Assembly (NCBI RefSeq): GCF_000430765.1
Contig: NZ_KE387240.1
Coordinates: 162,119 to 226,118 of the forward strand
Source: Peribacillus kribbensis DSM 17871
Lineage (GTDB): Bacteria > Bacillota > Bacilli > Bacillales > DSM-1321
Direction of reading: 5' to 3'
Length of the DNA: 64,000 nt
Of this stretch, positions 43,440 to 52,695 are shown one piece after another (positions within the stretch are counted from its first letter, which is position 1; the number at the start of each line of letters is the position of its first letter). The translations under genes were made by a program, and so were the position numbers. The notes under the pieces were generated by a model that ran no database searches, had not been told where the DNA came from, and worked only from the letters and a program-made list of their open reading frames with translations.

Positions 43440-46400
43440 ATGAACCAGACTCTAACAGACCAAAAAAATTTGTTAACAGCGCTTGCTGAAGTGTATAAGC
43501 ACCTTTCTGCGGCAAATGATGAAGTTCACGCACGGAAAATCAGGCAGCTCATTCAAAAAGTCAGGCAGGAAGAAAAACTGATTGCTTTTTGCGGGCATTT
43601 TTCTGCCGGGAAATCCAGTATGATCAATGCGCTCCTAGGTGAGGAGCTCCTGCCTTCAAGCCCTGTTCCAACCAGTGCAAATATTGTGAAAGTCAAAAAG
43701 GGAGAAGAGTATGCAAAGGTATACTTCTATCAGGGAAAACCTGTCTTGTATCCTGCTCCTTATAATTATGATTTGGTAAAAAGCTATTGTAAAGATGGAG
43801 ATGCTATCCATTCTATAGAAATAAGCACAGCTCGGTTCCCGCTTGAGGGAAATGCAGCCGTAATGGATACACCGGGAATTGATTCTGCGGACGATGCACA
43901 CCGGATTTCGACCGAAGATGCGATTCATCTTGCAGACATTATTTTTTATGTGATGGATTATAACCATGTCCAATCAGAAGTGAATTTCCTTTTCACTAAG
44001 GAATTGTTTTCTTCAGGCAGAAGGCTGTTCCTTGTGGTCAACCAGATTGATAAGCATGATGATTCTGAGCTAAGCTTTGAAGAATTTACCGAATCTGTTA
44101 AGGATGGATTCTTAAATTGGGGAGTAAAGCCAGAAAGAATTTTTTACACCTCCTTAAAGAAGAAAGACTCTGCTCATAATGAGTTTTCCAGCTTGAAGAA
44201 GCTGATCCGTGATTTTTCACAGGAAAAGCCTGAATCTGGGCTTCTGGAAGCACGGGCAGCCGCGAAACAAATTATCCTCGATCATGTGGAGTGGCTGAAG
44301 GGACAATATCAGGAGGAGAACGAGGAAAACACAAAACTTCTCGAACAGCAAGAAGAGAAGAGGCCTGACGAAGTCCTTCAATCAATTGAACGGCTGAAGA
44401 ATGAAAGGAAAGAAGCAGACCAATCGATTTCCCGTATTTTAGAAGATTTCAAAACAAAAGCAGAAACCATTTTGAAAAATGCTTACTTAATGCCTGCAGA
44501 TACCCGGGAGCTTGCCAGGCAATACCTGGAATCAACCAAATCGGACTTTAAAGTAGGGCTTCTTTTCTCAAGAGGTAAAACAGAAGCGGAAAAAAAGCTG
44601 AGGTTTCAAAAATTAAAAGAAGATTTGCAGGAAAAGATGAAAAACCAGCTGGAGTGGCATATTAAGGAATTGGCCATTGTGACTCTGAAGGAAAACAGAC
44701 TGGCTGACAGCAGGCTTGAAAATCTTGCAGAGTCCATTCTATTAAACTGGGATGATTCGATTATGACGGATTCCGTGAAAAGCCAGGTGAGCATCACAGG
44801 GGAATATGTTTTATCTTATACCAGCACAGTGGCGGAAGCCTTGCGGCGGGACGCCAGGCATGCCGCTAAAGAATTTGGGGACGTGCTGGCCGAATCACTT
44901 AGGATCGAGCAATCGAAAAGGATTGGGAAATTGGATGAAGAGATCACAAAGCTGGAGAAACTGGAGCACGCTATCCAATCGGTCCGTGAAACAAGTGAGA
45001 AAACTGCCAAAAAGCAGGGGTTGCTGGAAGACCTGCTTTTTGGCAGAGGCAGTGAAGCAGACAGTGGGACAATAGGAGATTTATTCCGCCGCTGGGATGG
45101 AGAAGAGAACGATTTCAAAGTCGTCCTTACAGACGACTTTGAATGGTCTCAAAATGAAAAGCAGGAAAAGCAGCAAGAAACGGAGTATAAGGTTGAAATC
45201 AATGAATTGGAAGCCAGCCCAATAAAGGAAACCGTTCTAGAGAAAGCCAGAAAGCTGGCAGCAGCAGCCCAGCTGTTAAAAGACCAAAAAGGCTTCCGCT
45301 ATCTGGCTGAAGAAATGAAAAACAGCTCGGTACGCCTGGAAAGCCAGACATTTACTGTGGCGCTGTTTGGAGCATTCAGTGCAGGGAAATCTTCCTTTGC
45401 AAATGCAGTGCTTGGCAGCAGGGTCCTGCCTGTCTCACCTAATCCTACTACCGCTGCGATTAATAAGATTTGTCCGCCTTCAGGGCTGAACCCTCATGGG
45501 ACCGCGAGAGTCAAACTTAAAACGAATGAAATGATACTGGAGGATGTTTTGGCGGCCCTTGGACATTTCGGTCTTTCAGCCTCATCTCTGGATGAAGCCC
45601 TGGAGCGGGTAAGCGGTCTCCTTAAGCAGCCTGCTGAAGGAGGACAGCAGAGTACCCAAGGGTCGTTCCTCAGCGCTTTTTATGAAGGATATCCTGCTTT
45701 CAAGCATAGGATGGGCGAAGAGTTGATCGTCGATTTGAATGAGTTCAGGGAGTTTGCGGCAAATGAGGCAAAATCCTGCCTGGTGGATGTGATCGAACTC
45801 TATTATGACTGCGAATTGACCAGAAAGGGTGTCATTCTTGTAGATACTCCCGGAGCAGATTCTATAAATGCAAGACATACAGGGACAGCCTTTGAATATA
45901 TTAAAAATTCAGATGCAGTGATATTTGTTACCTATTATAATCATCCTTTTTCCAAGGCAGACAGGGAATTTTTGATCCAGCTTGGAAGGGTGAAGGATTC
46001 ATTCTCAATGGATAAAATGTTTTTCATGGTTAACGCAGTGGATCTTGCCAGCTCTGAAGAGGAGCTTACCCAGGTCATGGAGTATATCAGGGGGCAGCTC
46101 GGCAATTTTCAGATCAGGTATCCAAGGCTTTATCCGATTTCAAGCAAGGCAGCCCTACAGGAAAAGACAGGAGAAGTCCCTCTTGCCGGCCATTTTTTAC
46201 AGGACAGCGGGATCTCATTATTTGAGAAAGAATTTAATCATTTTCTGGAGCATGATTTAAAAGGGCTTGTGCTGTCCGCAGCTGAGAGACTCTTAATCCG
46301 TGCAGAAAAATTACTGGCAGAAGTGCTGGCTGCTGCTGATACCGATGAAGAAACCAAAAAGCTTCAAAGTGCTGCTTTAAAAGAGGAGCTCAAAAAAATT

Positions 46401-47120
46401 CAGGAACTTGTAAAAAACAGTGAAGCCAAAATAGCAGCAGAACGCCTTTATAAGGAAATAAAAGAACTGGCTTTTTATAGCAAACAGAGAGTCTTTCTCC
46501 GGTTTAATGATTTCTTTAAGGAAGCTTTCAATCCTGCTGTGCTTAAGGATGATGGCAGAGATCTGAAAAAGGCAGTTGAACTGGCGCTGAATGAGCTGAA
46601 ACAGTCCCTGGGTTTTGACTTGGCACAGGAAATGAGAGCGACCTCTCTCCGTTCGGAGAATTATCTTAATAAATTGCTCTCTGAGGAATATAATGGCTGG
46701 CTGCATAGAGCTAAGGAAATTAGAGCTGAGCTGGAAATTACCCCAATCCAGAGCTATTCATTTCCTGTGCCCCAGATCAGCCAGCCGATGCAGGAGCTGG
46801 AATCCCAGGATTTTAGGAAAGAACTTTCACTATTTAAAAATCCTAAGAGCTTTTTTGAGAAAAATGAAAAAGTCAAGATGAATGCTGCTCTGCAGAAAGC
46901 ATTCGATACTCCTGCTGATCAGTATATTGCAGATCAGGCTGAAGGGCTTAATGACTATTACAGGGAAAAATATTTAACTGCCTATCAGGAAATAAAGAAC
47001 GCCTTCATCGGAGGAATGGAAGAGATTTATGATGGATATCTCAGTGCCTATGAAGGGGAAAACCAGCTTCAGACTATGGAAGAGCTGCTGCAGAAATTCC
47101 TTGAAATCCGAAAAGCTTGA
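43440..47120 (+). CDS. dynA: Bacterial dynamin DynA (YpbR), two dynamin modules
   Basis: A 1226-residue fused dynamin-like GTPase. Module 1 has the P-loop G52-HFSAGKSS60, D143-TPGID148 and N201-QID. Module 2 repeats these: P-loop G644-AFSAGKSS652 and D802-TPGAD807. Each is followed by long coiled-coil helices. In B. subtilis DynA tethers and fuses membranes and protects against phage and membrane damage. The length equals the tandem-domain proteins of Bacillus. The gene starts after a dispersed-repeat region, 33 nt past a TAAAATAG-like -10. The sulfurtransferase gene follows 13 nt later. Confidence 0.94.
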   Translation: MNQTLTDQKNLLTALAEVYKHLSAANDEVHARKIRQLIQKVRQEEKLIAFCGHFSAGKSSMINALLGEELLPSSPVPTSANIVKVKKGEEYAKVYFYQGKPVLYPAPYNYDLVKSYCKDGDAIHSIEISTARFPLEGNAAVMDTPGIDSADDAHRISTEDAIHLADIIFYVMDYNHVQSEVNFLFTKELFSSGRRLFLVVNQIDKHDDSELSFEEFTESVKDGFLNWGVKPERIFYTSLKKKDSAHNEFSSLKKLIRDFSQEKPESGLLEARAAAKQIILDHVEWLKGQYQEENEENTKLLEQQEEKRPDEVLQSIERLKNERKEADQSISRILEDFKTKAETILKNAYLMPADTRELARQYLESTKSDFKVGLLFSRGKTEAEKKLRFQKLKEDLQEKMKNQLEWHIKELAIVTLKENRLADSRLENLAESILLNWDDSIMTDSVKSQVSITGEYVLSYTSTVAEALRRDARHAAKEFGDVLAESLRIEQSKRIGKLDEEITKLEKLEHAIQSVRETSEKTAKKQGLLEDLLFGRGSEADSGTIGDLFRRWDGEENDFKVVLTDDFEWSQNEKQEKQQETEYKVEINELEASPIKETVLEKARKLAAAAQLLKDQKGFRYLAEEMKNSSVRLESQTFTVALFGAFSAGKSSFANAVLGSRVLPVSPNPTTAAINKICPPSGLNPHGTARVKLKTNEMILEDVLAALGHFGLSASSLDEALERVSGLLKQPAEGGQQSTQGSFLSAFYEGYPAFKHRMGEELIVDLNEFREFAANEAKSCLVDVIELYYDCELTRKGVILVDTPGADSINARHTGTAFEYIKNSDAVIFVTYYNHPFSKADREFLIQLGRVKDSFSMDKMFFMVNAVDLASSEEELTQVMEYIRGQLGNFQIRYPRLYPISSKAALQEKTGEVPLAGHFLQDSGISLFEKEFNHFLEHDLKGLVLSAAERLLIRAEKLLAEVLAAADTDEETKKLQSAALKEELKKIQELVKNSEAKIAAERLYKEIKELAFYSKQRVFLRFNDFFKEAFNPAVLKDDGRDLKKAVELALNELKQSLGFDLAQEMRATSLRSENYLNKLLSEEYNGWLHRAKEIRAELEITPIQSYSFPVPQISQPMQELESQDFRKELSLFKNPKSFFEKNEKVKMNAALQKAFDTPADQYIADQAEGLNDYYREKYLTAYQEIKNAFIGGMEEIYDGYLSAYEGENQLQTMEELLQKFLEIRKA

Positions 47121-47133
47121 TGGGAGGATATGG

Positions 47134-47970
47134 ATGAATATATTTATGAAGGTAGATGAGCTTCTGCCAAAACTTAAGGAAAAAAATCTGAGGGTCATCG
47201 ACTGCCGGTTTACGCTCGGCAGACCGGATGAAGGCAGGGAACGCTATAACGAAGGACACATTCCCAATGCCGTATACCTTGACCTCGAAAAAGATTTGAG
47301 CGGGCCTGTCAAGGAGCATGGCGGCAGGCACCCTCTCCCTCCGATGAATGAATTTGTATCCAGGCTAGAGGAAGCAGGTATACAAAACTCCACAACTATT
47401 GTCATTTACGATGGAGGAGAGGGTTCTTATTCAGCAAGATTGTATTTTATGCTGAAGTATATTGGGCATTCTGGGGTATTCTTGCTTCAAGGCGGCTTTA
47501 AAGCCTGGAGGGAAGCTGGAAATCCTATTAGCAGGGAGCTTCCTGCATTTGAAAAAACGACCTTTACCCCTGATTTGAAACCCGAGATATTCACAGAGTT
47601 TAACGAGATAAAGCAGTTTGTAGAACAAGGGAAAGACCTTGTTCTGATTGATTCACGTGAGCCGATTCGTTATAAGGGAATAGAAGAAAAAATTGATAAA
47701 AAAGCTGGTCACATTCCCGGAGCCTTAAACAAATTCTGGGCTGAGGGGCTTGTGGATGGACATTACAGATCTCCAGAAGAGCAGCAGGAACGATTTAAAG
47801 ACCTTCCCAAAGATAAGAAAATCGTCGTCTACTGCGGTTCTGGTGTGACAGCAGCACCCAATTATATTTCATTGAAAATGGCAGGATTCGAAAATGTCTC
47901 TCTTTATATCGGGAGTTTCAGTGATTACATTTCCTACGTGGAAATGCCTATCTCCGGAAGCGGGGAATAG
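47134..47970 (+). CDS. Sulfurtransferase with tandem rhodanese domains
   Basis: A 278-residue protein of two rhodanese domains. The C-terminal one has the catalytic C234 in YCGSGVTA; the N-terminal one has lost the cysteine, as usual. The six-residue loop CGSGVT is of the 3-mercaptopyruvate sulfurtransferase type (CG(S/A)G), so it may use mercaptopyruvate, but thiosulfate is possible. I chose ATG 47134, with GGGAGGA 7 nt upstream, over the frame start at 47029 inside dynA. Confidence 0.88.
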   Translation: MNIFMKVDELLPKLKEKNLRVIDCRFTLGRPDEGRERYNEGHIPNAVYLDLEKDLSGPVKEHGGRHPLPPMNEFVSRLEEAGIQNSTTIVIYDGGEGSYSARLYFMLKYIGHSGVFLLQGGFKAWREAGNPISRELPAFEKTTFTPDLKPEIFTEFNEIKQFVEQGKDLVLIDSREPIRYKGIEEKIDKKAGHIPGALNKFWAEGLVDGHYRSPEEQQERFKDLPKDKKIVVYCGSGVTAAPNYISLKMAGFENVSLYIGSFSDYISYVEMPISGSGE

Positions 47971-48042
47971 ACAGGATTTTCCCTCCCCTTTTCTTGTCAA
48001 TTTGTGTTAAAATAAATAAGTAATGATTATAAACAGACAGTC

Positions 48043-48090
48043 AAACTGCCTTTTTTTCATCAGAGAATGATGGATAAAAGGCAGTTTTTA
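48043..48090 (+). terminator. Terminator of the sulfurtransferase gene
   Basis: AAACTGCCTTTT and AAAAGGCAGTTT pair around an inner CATCA/TGATG hairpin, then TTTTT. Confidence 0.75.
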
Positions 48091-48142
48091 AGTGAGGGCT
48101 AAACACAAATTTTCCTTAGGGAGAAAAGCAGGGGTGAAAAGT

Positions 48143-49030
48143 GTGGAATTGAATCGTATTGATAACGAAAAGTCTTCGCTGATGCTTGTGGATGGAATGG
48201 CTTTGCTTTTCCGGGCTTTTTATGCAACATCAGTTACGCGTCAATTTATGATTAATTCAAAAGGAATGCCAACGAATGCCATCCAGGGCTTCCTGAAACA
48301 TATGCTTACAGCGGTGAATCATTTTAAGCCCAGCCATATAGCCGTCTGCTGGGATATGGGAAGCAAAACCTTCCGCACCGAAATGTTTGAAGAGTATAAG
48401 GCGAACCGGCCGGACGCTCCTGTAGAGCTTATTCCCCAGTTTGAGGCTGTAAAAAAAGCTGTAGAAGCTTTTGATATCCCGAATATAGGGCTGAGTGGCT
48501 TTGAAGCAGACGATTGCATTGGAACCATTGCGAAGGATGCGGTAGAATCCAGTCATGTGTATGTCCTTACAGGAGACCAGGATCTTCTGCAGCTAATTGA
48601 AGAAAATATATCTGTTGTTCTCCTGAAAAAAGGTTTTGGGAACTATGAAGTGCATGATCCGGAGACATTTTTTGAATGGAAAGGAATTAGTCCGCAGCAG
48701 ATGATTGACCTTAAGGCACTGATGGGGGATCCTTCTGACAATTATCCGGGAGTCAAAGGCATTGGAGAAAAAACGGCTCTTAAATTGCTTCAGGCTTATG
48801 AAAATATCGAAGGAATCCTTGAGAATCTGGTTTCACTTACCAGAGTGCAAAGGGAAAGAATTGAGGCAGCAGTAGAAATGCTTCATCTCTCAAGGAAACT
48901 CGCGGAAATCAAGTGCGATGTTCCTGTTGCCTGTCCGCTGGATACAGCGAAATTTGAATATGATTCAGACAGAGTGTCCAAAATGCTGAATGAATTTGAG
49001 ATCAAAGGGCTGCAACGCCTGATGGCTTGA
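48143..49030 (+). CDS. 5'-3' exonuclease (YpcP/ExoX-like)
   Basis: A 295-residue nuclease of the PIN/FEN fold, like the 5' nuclease part of DNA polymerase I, suited to RNA-primer removal. It starts LMLVDGMALLFRAFYA; acidic residues lie in GFEADDCIG and LTGDQDLLQL, and the helix-hairpin-helix reads GVKGIGEKTALKLL near residue 200. I start at GTG 48143 because CAGGGGTG lies just upstream and the length then fits B. subtilis YpcP; the track from 48092 adds 17 residues. Confidence 0.88.
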   Translation: MELNRIDNEKSSLMLVDGMALLFRAFYATSVTRQFMINSKGMPTNAIQGFLKHMLTAVNHFKPSHIAVCWDMGSKTFRTEMFEEYKANRPDAPVELIPQFEAVKKAVEAFDIPNIGLSGFEADDCIGTIAKDAVESSHVYVLTGDQDLLQLIEENISVVLLKKGFGNYEVHDPETFFEWKGISPQQMIDLKALMGDPSDNYPGVKGIGEKTALKLLQAYENIEGILENLVSLTRVQRERIEAAVEMLHLSRKLAEIKCDVPVACPLDTAKFEYDSDRVSKMLNEFEIKGLQRLMA

Positions 49031-49080
49031 TTGGGCCTGCCGGGCAGGAGGGAAGGATTCCCCCTGTCCGGCCTAATCTA

Positions 49081-49218
49081 TTATCTTCTTGTGTTATCTT
49101 TTTTAGCTTTGTTTTCTAATTGGCTTTTGGGATCGTGGGCGCGTTCATCCTCGGCATATCCTTGCGGAGTCACTCCAAGGCTTGCTTTGCCCCGATTGCG
49201 GTTATTGGTTTTGCTCAT
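49081..49218 (-). CDS. sspL: Small acid-soluble spore protein SspL
   Basis: A 45-residue hydrophilic peptide beginning MSKTNNRNRG. The block GVTPQG near residue 15 and the DPKSQLENKAKK..NTRR end match SspL of B. subtilis closely. Expected in the forespore. AGGAGGTGG lies 8 nt before the ATG. It is on the strand opposite its neighbours and is easily missed because a long false frame covers it on the other strand. Confidence 0.88.
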   Translation of the reverse strand: MSKTNNRNRGKASLGVTPQGYAEDERAHDPKSQLENKAKKDNTRR

Positions 49219-49309
49219 GCCATTCCACCTCCTCATCTTCATTATTCCTTTAGTAAAGAGATTTTATCAGGGGATATGGCATATTTTTCACGAAGGGGTT
49301 CAGGAAAAG

Positions 49310-49573
49310 ATGCAGACAGTAGAAGAATATTTAGCTTATCTTGAAGCAAAGGGGTTTTGCTTTGAAGAGGATGCTATAGGATTTATATACTTTGGAAAGC
49401 ACTATACAAATGCAAGCGATCATCTTGTCAATATAGCGATCGAATTGACGCTCAAGGCTCAAAAAACATTTGATGGAAGCTTTTATATTTCCTTGCTTGA
49501 ATCGCTGATGCAGAGTGAAATAACGTCTAAGAAAAAAGCTACTCTTTTTGCAGAAGAGAAGAATTTAATTTAA
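49310..49573 (+). CDS. Conserved small protein, 87 residues
   Basis: Begins MQTVEEYLAYLEAKGF and has IYFGKHYTNASDHLVNIAIELTLKAQ, the kind of compact conserved sequence of a real Bacillus protein. I may recall it as a DUF6123-type protein but am not sure. I start at 49310 because upstream sequence is antisense of sspL. RBS is unclear: AAGGGG is 12 nt upstream. A terminator follows the stop. Confidence 0.7.
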   Translation: MQTVEEYLAYLEAKGFCFEEDAIGFIYFGKHYTNASDHLVNIAIELTLKAQKTFDGSFYISLLESLMQSEITSKKKATLFAEEKNLI

Positions 49574-49586
49574 TATACATACAAAA

Positions 49587-49626
49587 AAGGAGGAACCCGA
49601 TGTAAATAGGGTTCCTCCTCATTTTT
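49587..49626. terminator. Bidirectional terminator, small gene and EamA transporter
   Basis: AGGAGGAACCC and GGGTTCCTCCT, 11-bp perfect stem, overlapping the minus-strand stop at 49619. Confidence 0.85.
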
Positions 49627-50521
49627 CCAGTGTGAGCGGCTGCTTTTTGACAGGGATTTCAGATAGGATGATTCCCCCGAATATCAGAACACAACCCGCC
49701 ATGGCATAGGGTGATAAGGTCTCGCCTATCCAGAAATAAGAGGTGATGGCGGCAAAAACAGGCTCGGTTGAAAAAGCGAGAGCCACTCTTGCAGGAGATG
49801 TAAACCTCTGCAGCGAAGTCTGAATAAGAAAAGCAGCGGCAGTGGCCAATAGGGAAGTAATCAAGAGTCCAGCAGCAACATCAGGAAGGAAAAGGGTGTG
49901 TAAACTGAAGCTGCCTGCAGGATTCTCAAATACGAATCCCCCTGCAAAAGACAGGAGAGAAACGACAGTAAGCTGCACAATGGTAAGAGGAAGAGCTTCA
50001 AATTTTTGGGAGTATTTACCGGTCATTACGACATGCATTGCAAAGCTGAAGGCAGCAATTAATATAAGCAAATCACTGACGGTAAATCGCGATTCACCAA
50101 TCATGGTCATCAAATATAAGCCAGCAGTTGCAGCAATTATCCCAAATGCAGTCTGGAGAGTCAGGGCCTGCTTTAAGAACAGAAGAGACAGCAGGGGTAC
50201 AATGACAATGCTTAGACCTGTAATGAACCCTGCTTTTGCAGGAGTTGTATGCAAGAGTCCGATGGTCTGCAGGGCATATCCTAGGAAGAGCCAGAGCCCC
50301 ATTTTCATCCCGGCCTTCAGCAAGCCCGGCCTAAAACCTGATCGTGAAGGATTTTTTAACAGATGCCATACTGCCAATATCAGGGCAGCAAGAAGAAAAC
50401 GGATGGCATTAAAGCTGTATGGCTCTAAATGGGCGATGGCATTTTGCACTAATACAAACGATACACCCCAAATCAGCGCGACCATTAGCAGGCCGGCGTC
50501 GGCGTATAAAGATTTTTTCAT
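49619..50521 (-). CDS. DMT-superfamily transporter, EamA type
   Basis: A 300-residue membrane protein with ten predicted hydrophobic helices in two EamA repeats (about 8-140 and 150-290). The N-terminal WGVSFVLVQNAI and the later FLIQTSLQRFTSPARVALAFSTEP are typical of the drug/metabolite exporter family. Substrate unknown. It lies 39 nt downstream of the RNase HI-family gene on the minus strand. Confidence 0.9.
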   Translation of the reverse strand: MKKSLYADAGLLMVALIWGVSFVLVQNAIAHLEPYSFNAIRFLLAALILAVWHLLKNPSRSGFRPGLLKAGMKMGLWLFLGYALQTIGLLHTTPAKAGFITGLSIVIVPLLSLLFLKQALTLQTAFGIIAATAGLYLMTMIGESRFTVSDLLILIAAFSFAMHVVMTGKYSQKFEALPLTIVQLTVVSLLSFAGGFVFENPAGSFSLHTLFLPDVAAGLLITSLLATAAAFLIQTSLQRFTSPARVALAFSTEPVFAAITSYFWIGETLSPYAMAGCVLIFGGIILSEIPVKKQPLTLEK

Positions 50522-50560
50522 ATGTCATACTTCCTTCATGTGGCTCTCATCGAAGCTTGA

Positions 50561-50944
50561 TTAGTTATTTTGAATGGCCTTTCGGGCAAGTCCATCAGCC
50601 TTGTTTTCCTTCCTTGGCACCCATTTAATAAAGAATAACTCAATATTCTTGATCAAAAGAAGGGATTTATCAAGGAATGGCATGTACCTTTTATTTTTGA
50701 CGAATTCATTTTCTACAGAACGCACCAGCAGGTCGGAATCCGTTTTAAAGGAGACTACGGTGTACTTTCTTTCTATACAAATTTCAAGCGCCTTAATGAA
50801 CGCACAGAATTCAGCCTCATGATTTTCCATCGTTCCGAGGGGGAAAGAGAGGCTCTCGGCTTTTCCGTTCTCTTTTATAAAAATCCCTGCCCCGCTGGGA
50901 CCAGGATTGCCTGCGCTTGCGCCATCTATAAAAATTTCAACCAT
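50561..50944 (-). CDS. RNase HI family protein (YpdQ-like)
   Basis: A 127-residue RNase H fold protein. It has FIDGASAGNPGPSG, a later acidic HEAEFCAFIKAL, TDSDLL and a DGLAR end, so D, E, D and D positions of RNase HI are present. It is the single-domain type without a hybrid-binding domain. I chose the internal ATG at 50944 because AGGAGGGAAA lies 6 nt upstream; the longer frame has no support. It is divergent from a second RNase H-like gene. Confidence 0.87.
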   Translation of the reverse strand: MVEIFIDGASAGNPGPSGAGIFIKENGKAESLSFPLGTMENHEAEFCAFIKALEICIERKYTVVSFKTDSDLLVRSVENEFVKNKRYMPFLDKSLLLIKNIELFFIKWVPRKENKADGLARKAIQNN

Positions 50945-51157
50945 GGCTTTCCCTCCTGTATCAAATCTTATTAGAGTGTACCATAATAAAAAAGAGAAAG
51001 TAATCCATGAATGAGCCGCCGCCTTAAGCATACCTTTATGATAGGATGACAATCGGCTCACTGGTGTGAATGGACATAAAGTTTTACTTTAAAGGAAGAG
51101 GATATATTAATGTAAGACACTAAAACAATAAGAGTTCCTAAAACAGGAGGAATCACA

Positions 51158-51814
51158 TTGCGAGTCAAAATGCATTGGGAATACAGGCATCCTAAAAAGG
51201 CAGGCACTATTTTTCATTCAGAATTTATCCAGGGAGAAGAAGCTCTGTTTATAACAGCGGATCTTGAGAAAACCGGCAGAGCTTTTCATATAGAGTTTGA
51301 GGATGAAGGAGGATTAACCTGGACGAAGAAGGAATTAAAAAAACTTCTAGAAGAAGTGATGGATGAGCCACAGGACATCACGGTTTATTTTGATGGCGGG
51401 TTTCAGAAGGATGAAGGATTGGCCAGTGCAGGGGTTGCTCTTTATTACAGACAGAACAAAAAGAACTGGAGGATCCGTTCAAATAAAATGATGGAAATTC
51501 TTGATTCTAACAACGAAGCGGAGTATGCTGCTTTATATTATGCTCTTACTCAGTTGGAGGAGCTGGGAGTAAAAAATACTCCATGCACATTTAAAGGGGA
51601 CTCACAGGTCGTACTGAATCAGTTGTCCGGCGAATGGCCTTGCTTTGAAGAAGGATTGAATAAATGGATGGACAGGATAGAAGAAAAATTAAGAGAGCTG
51701 AACATAAAGCCAAATTATATGGTCATACCGAGAAAAGAGAATCAAGAGGCAGACAAATTAGCTTCTCAGGCATTGGACCAGAATTTCATATCCAGCAGGC
51801 TGGAAATTATATAA
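51158..51814 (+). CDS. RNase H-like protein (YpeP family, reverse-transcriptase-like RNase H fold)
   Basis: A 218-residue protein with an N-terminal extension of about 70 residues and a C-terminal RNase H fold: VYFDGGFQKDEGLASAG, NNEAEYAALYYAL, FKGDSQVV and ENQEADKLA supply the acidic residues. B. subtilis YpeP is of this type. Start is TTG 51158 after GGAGGAATCAC. It has a sister RNase H-fold gene on the other strand 213 nt away. Confidence 0.87.
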   Translation: MRVKMHWEYRHPKKAGTIFHSEFIQGEEALFITADLEKTGRAFHIEFEDEGGLTWTKKELKKLLEEVMDEPQDITVYFDGGFQKDEGLASAGVALYYRQNKKNWRIRSNKMMEILDSNNEAEYAALYYALTQLEELGVKNTPCTFKGDSQVVLNQLSGEWPCFEEGLNKWMDRIEEKLRELNIKPNYMVIPRKENQEADKLASQALDQNFISSRLEII

Positions 51815-51833
51815 ACAGATAAGGAGAAATGAG

Positions 51834-52016
51834 ATGGATCGAAAGAAAATATATACTGAAGTGGATGAAATCCTGGATTCCTATTGTGAAGGCTGCTTCC
51901 TTAAGACTTTTCATAGGAAAGAAAAAGGGAAAGCATATGCCCACAAATTCTGTATTTCAAAGTGTACGGTGGGGGAAGAACTTAGAAATTACGGAAAAAA
52001 GCTTGCGGTAAAGTAA
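51834..52016 (+). CDS. ypeQ: YpeQ-type zinc-finger protein (DUF2602)
   Basis: A 60-residue protein beginning MDRKKIYTEVDEIL, with CEGCFLKTF near residue 18 and CISKC near 40, giving a C-x2-C..C-x3-C zinc finger. AAGGAGAAATGAG precedes the ATG. The adjacent ORF in the next frame (51829) is its shadow. The family is small and of unknown function; ypeQ follows ypeP in B. subtilis. Confidence 0.85.
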   Translation: MDRKKIYTEVDEILDSYCEGCFLKTFHRKEKGKAYAHKFCISKCTVGEELRNYGKKLAVK

Positions 52017-52032
52017 TTCGAAATGCGTACTT

Positions 52033-52150
52033 AAATACTAAGGCTGTCTCATAAAAGTGGAAAACCCAGACCGTTCTGCTGAATTTAGAGTATTCAGACC
52101 CTAAATTCAGCAAAGGTGGATCCTGCTTACATGAGACAGCCTTAGTATTT
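52033..52150. repeat. MITE-like inverted-repeat element, also bidirectional terminator
   Basis: A perfect 20-bp inverted repeat, AAATACTAAGGCTGTCTCAT (52033-52052) with its complement at 52131-52150, encloses a second 12-bp inverted repeat (TGCTGAATTTAG at 52077-52088, CTAAATTCAGCA at 52101-52112). Total 118 bp with no coding potential. TAAGGCTGTCTCAT resembles insertion-sequence ends. It lies between convergent ypeQ and nsrR and ends in TTTTT, so it can also terminate both. Confidence 0.7.
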
Positions 52151-52161
52151 TTATATGAATC

Positions 52162-52599
52162 TTATCCCCTGAGCATCCGAAAAACCATTCCTGGATTATG
52201 CGAAATATCCTCAAGTGTGTATTGATCTAAAACCTCAATGAATGCAGTCAGTGCCTGGCCTAAAATATTTTTCAACGTGCATACGGGAGCTAATATACAA
52301 TGGTTTTCCGGACTGTCCCCGAAGCAATTTACAATATTAAAATCATCTTCGGTTTTTCGGACCACTTCGCCAATATTGATTTCCGCAGGCGTCTTAGCCA
52401 GTTTAATACCCCCATTTCGCCCCCTGATCGTATAGATATATCCCTTCTTTCCTAAGTTATGGATGATTTTCATTAAGTGATTTTTGGATATTTTATAGGA
52501 ATCCGCAATTTCCTGGATATTTGCCAGTTTTCCATCTTCAAGGGAGGCCAGATAAATCAAAACCCTTAAGGAATAATCCGTATAGTTGGTTAGACGCAT
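52162..52599 (-). CDS. nsrR: Nitric-oxide-sensing repressor NsrR
   Basis: A 145-residue Rrf2-family regulator. N-terminal winged helix (about 1-75), then C92, C101 and C107, three cysteine ligands for a [4Fe-4S] cluster, with D8 as the probable fourth ligand. NO destroys the cluster and relieves repression. I start at the internal ATG 52599, where AGGGGAGC lies upstream and length equals B. subtilis NsrR. It is divergent from hmp, its classical target, with a matching operator between them. Confidence 0.92.
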   Translation of the reverse strand: MRLTNYTDYSLRVLIYLASLEDGKLANIQEIADSYKISKNHLMKIIHNLGKKGYIYTIRGRNGGIKLAKTPAEINIGEVVRKTEDDFNIVNCFGDSPENHCILAPVCTLKNILGQALTAFIEVLDQYTLEDISHNPGMVFRMLRG

Positions 52600-52695
52600 A
52601 AATCGTGCTCCCCTCTTCTTTTTTGGTAACATCATATTACTTTATATCTATATCTAATAGTAACATATTTGTCACAAAAAGATGTATTTCAGATA

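Noticed and set aside
49031-49309. Long N-terminal extension of the 49310 gene
   Set aside because: It is the complement of sspL, whose product and RBS are clear.
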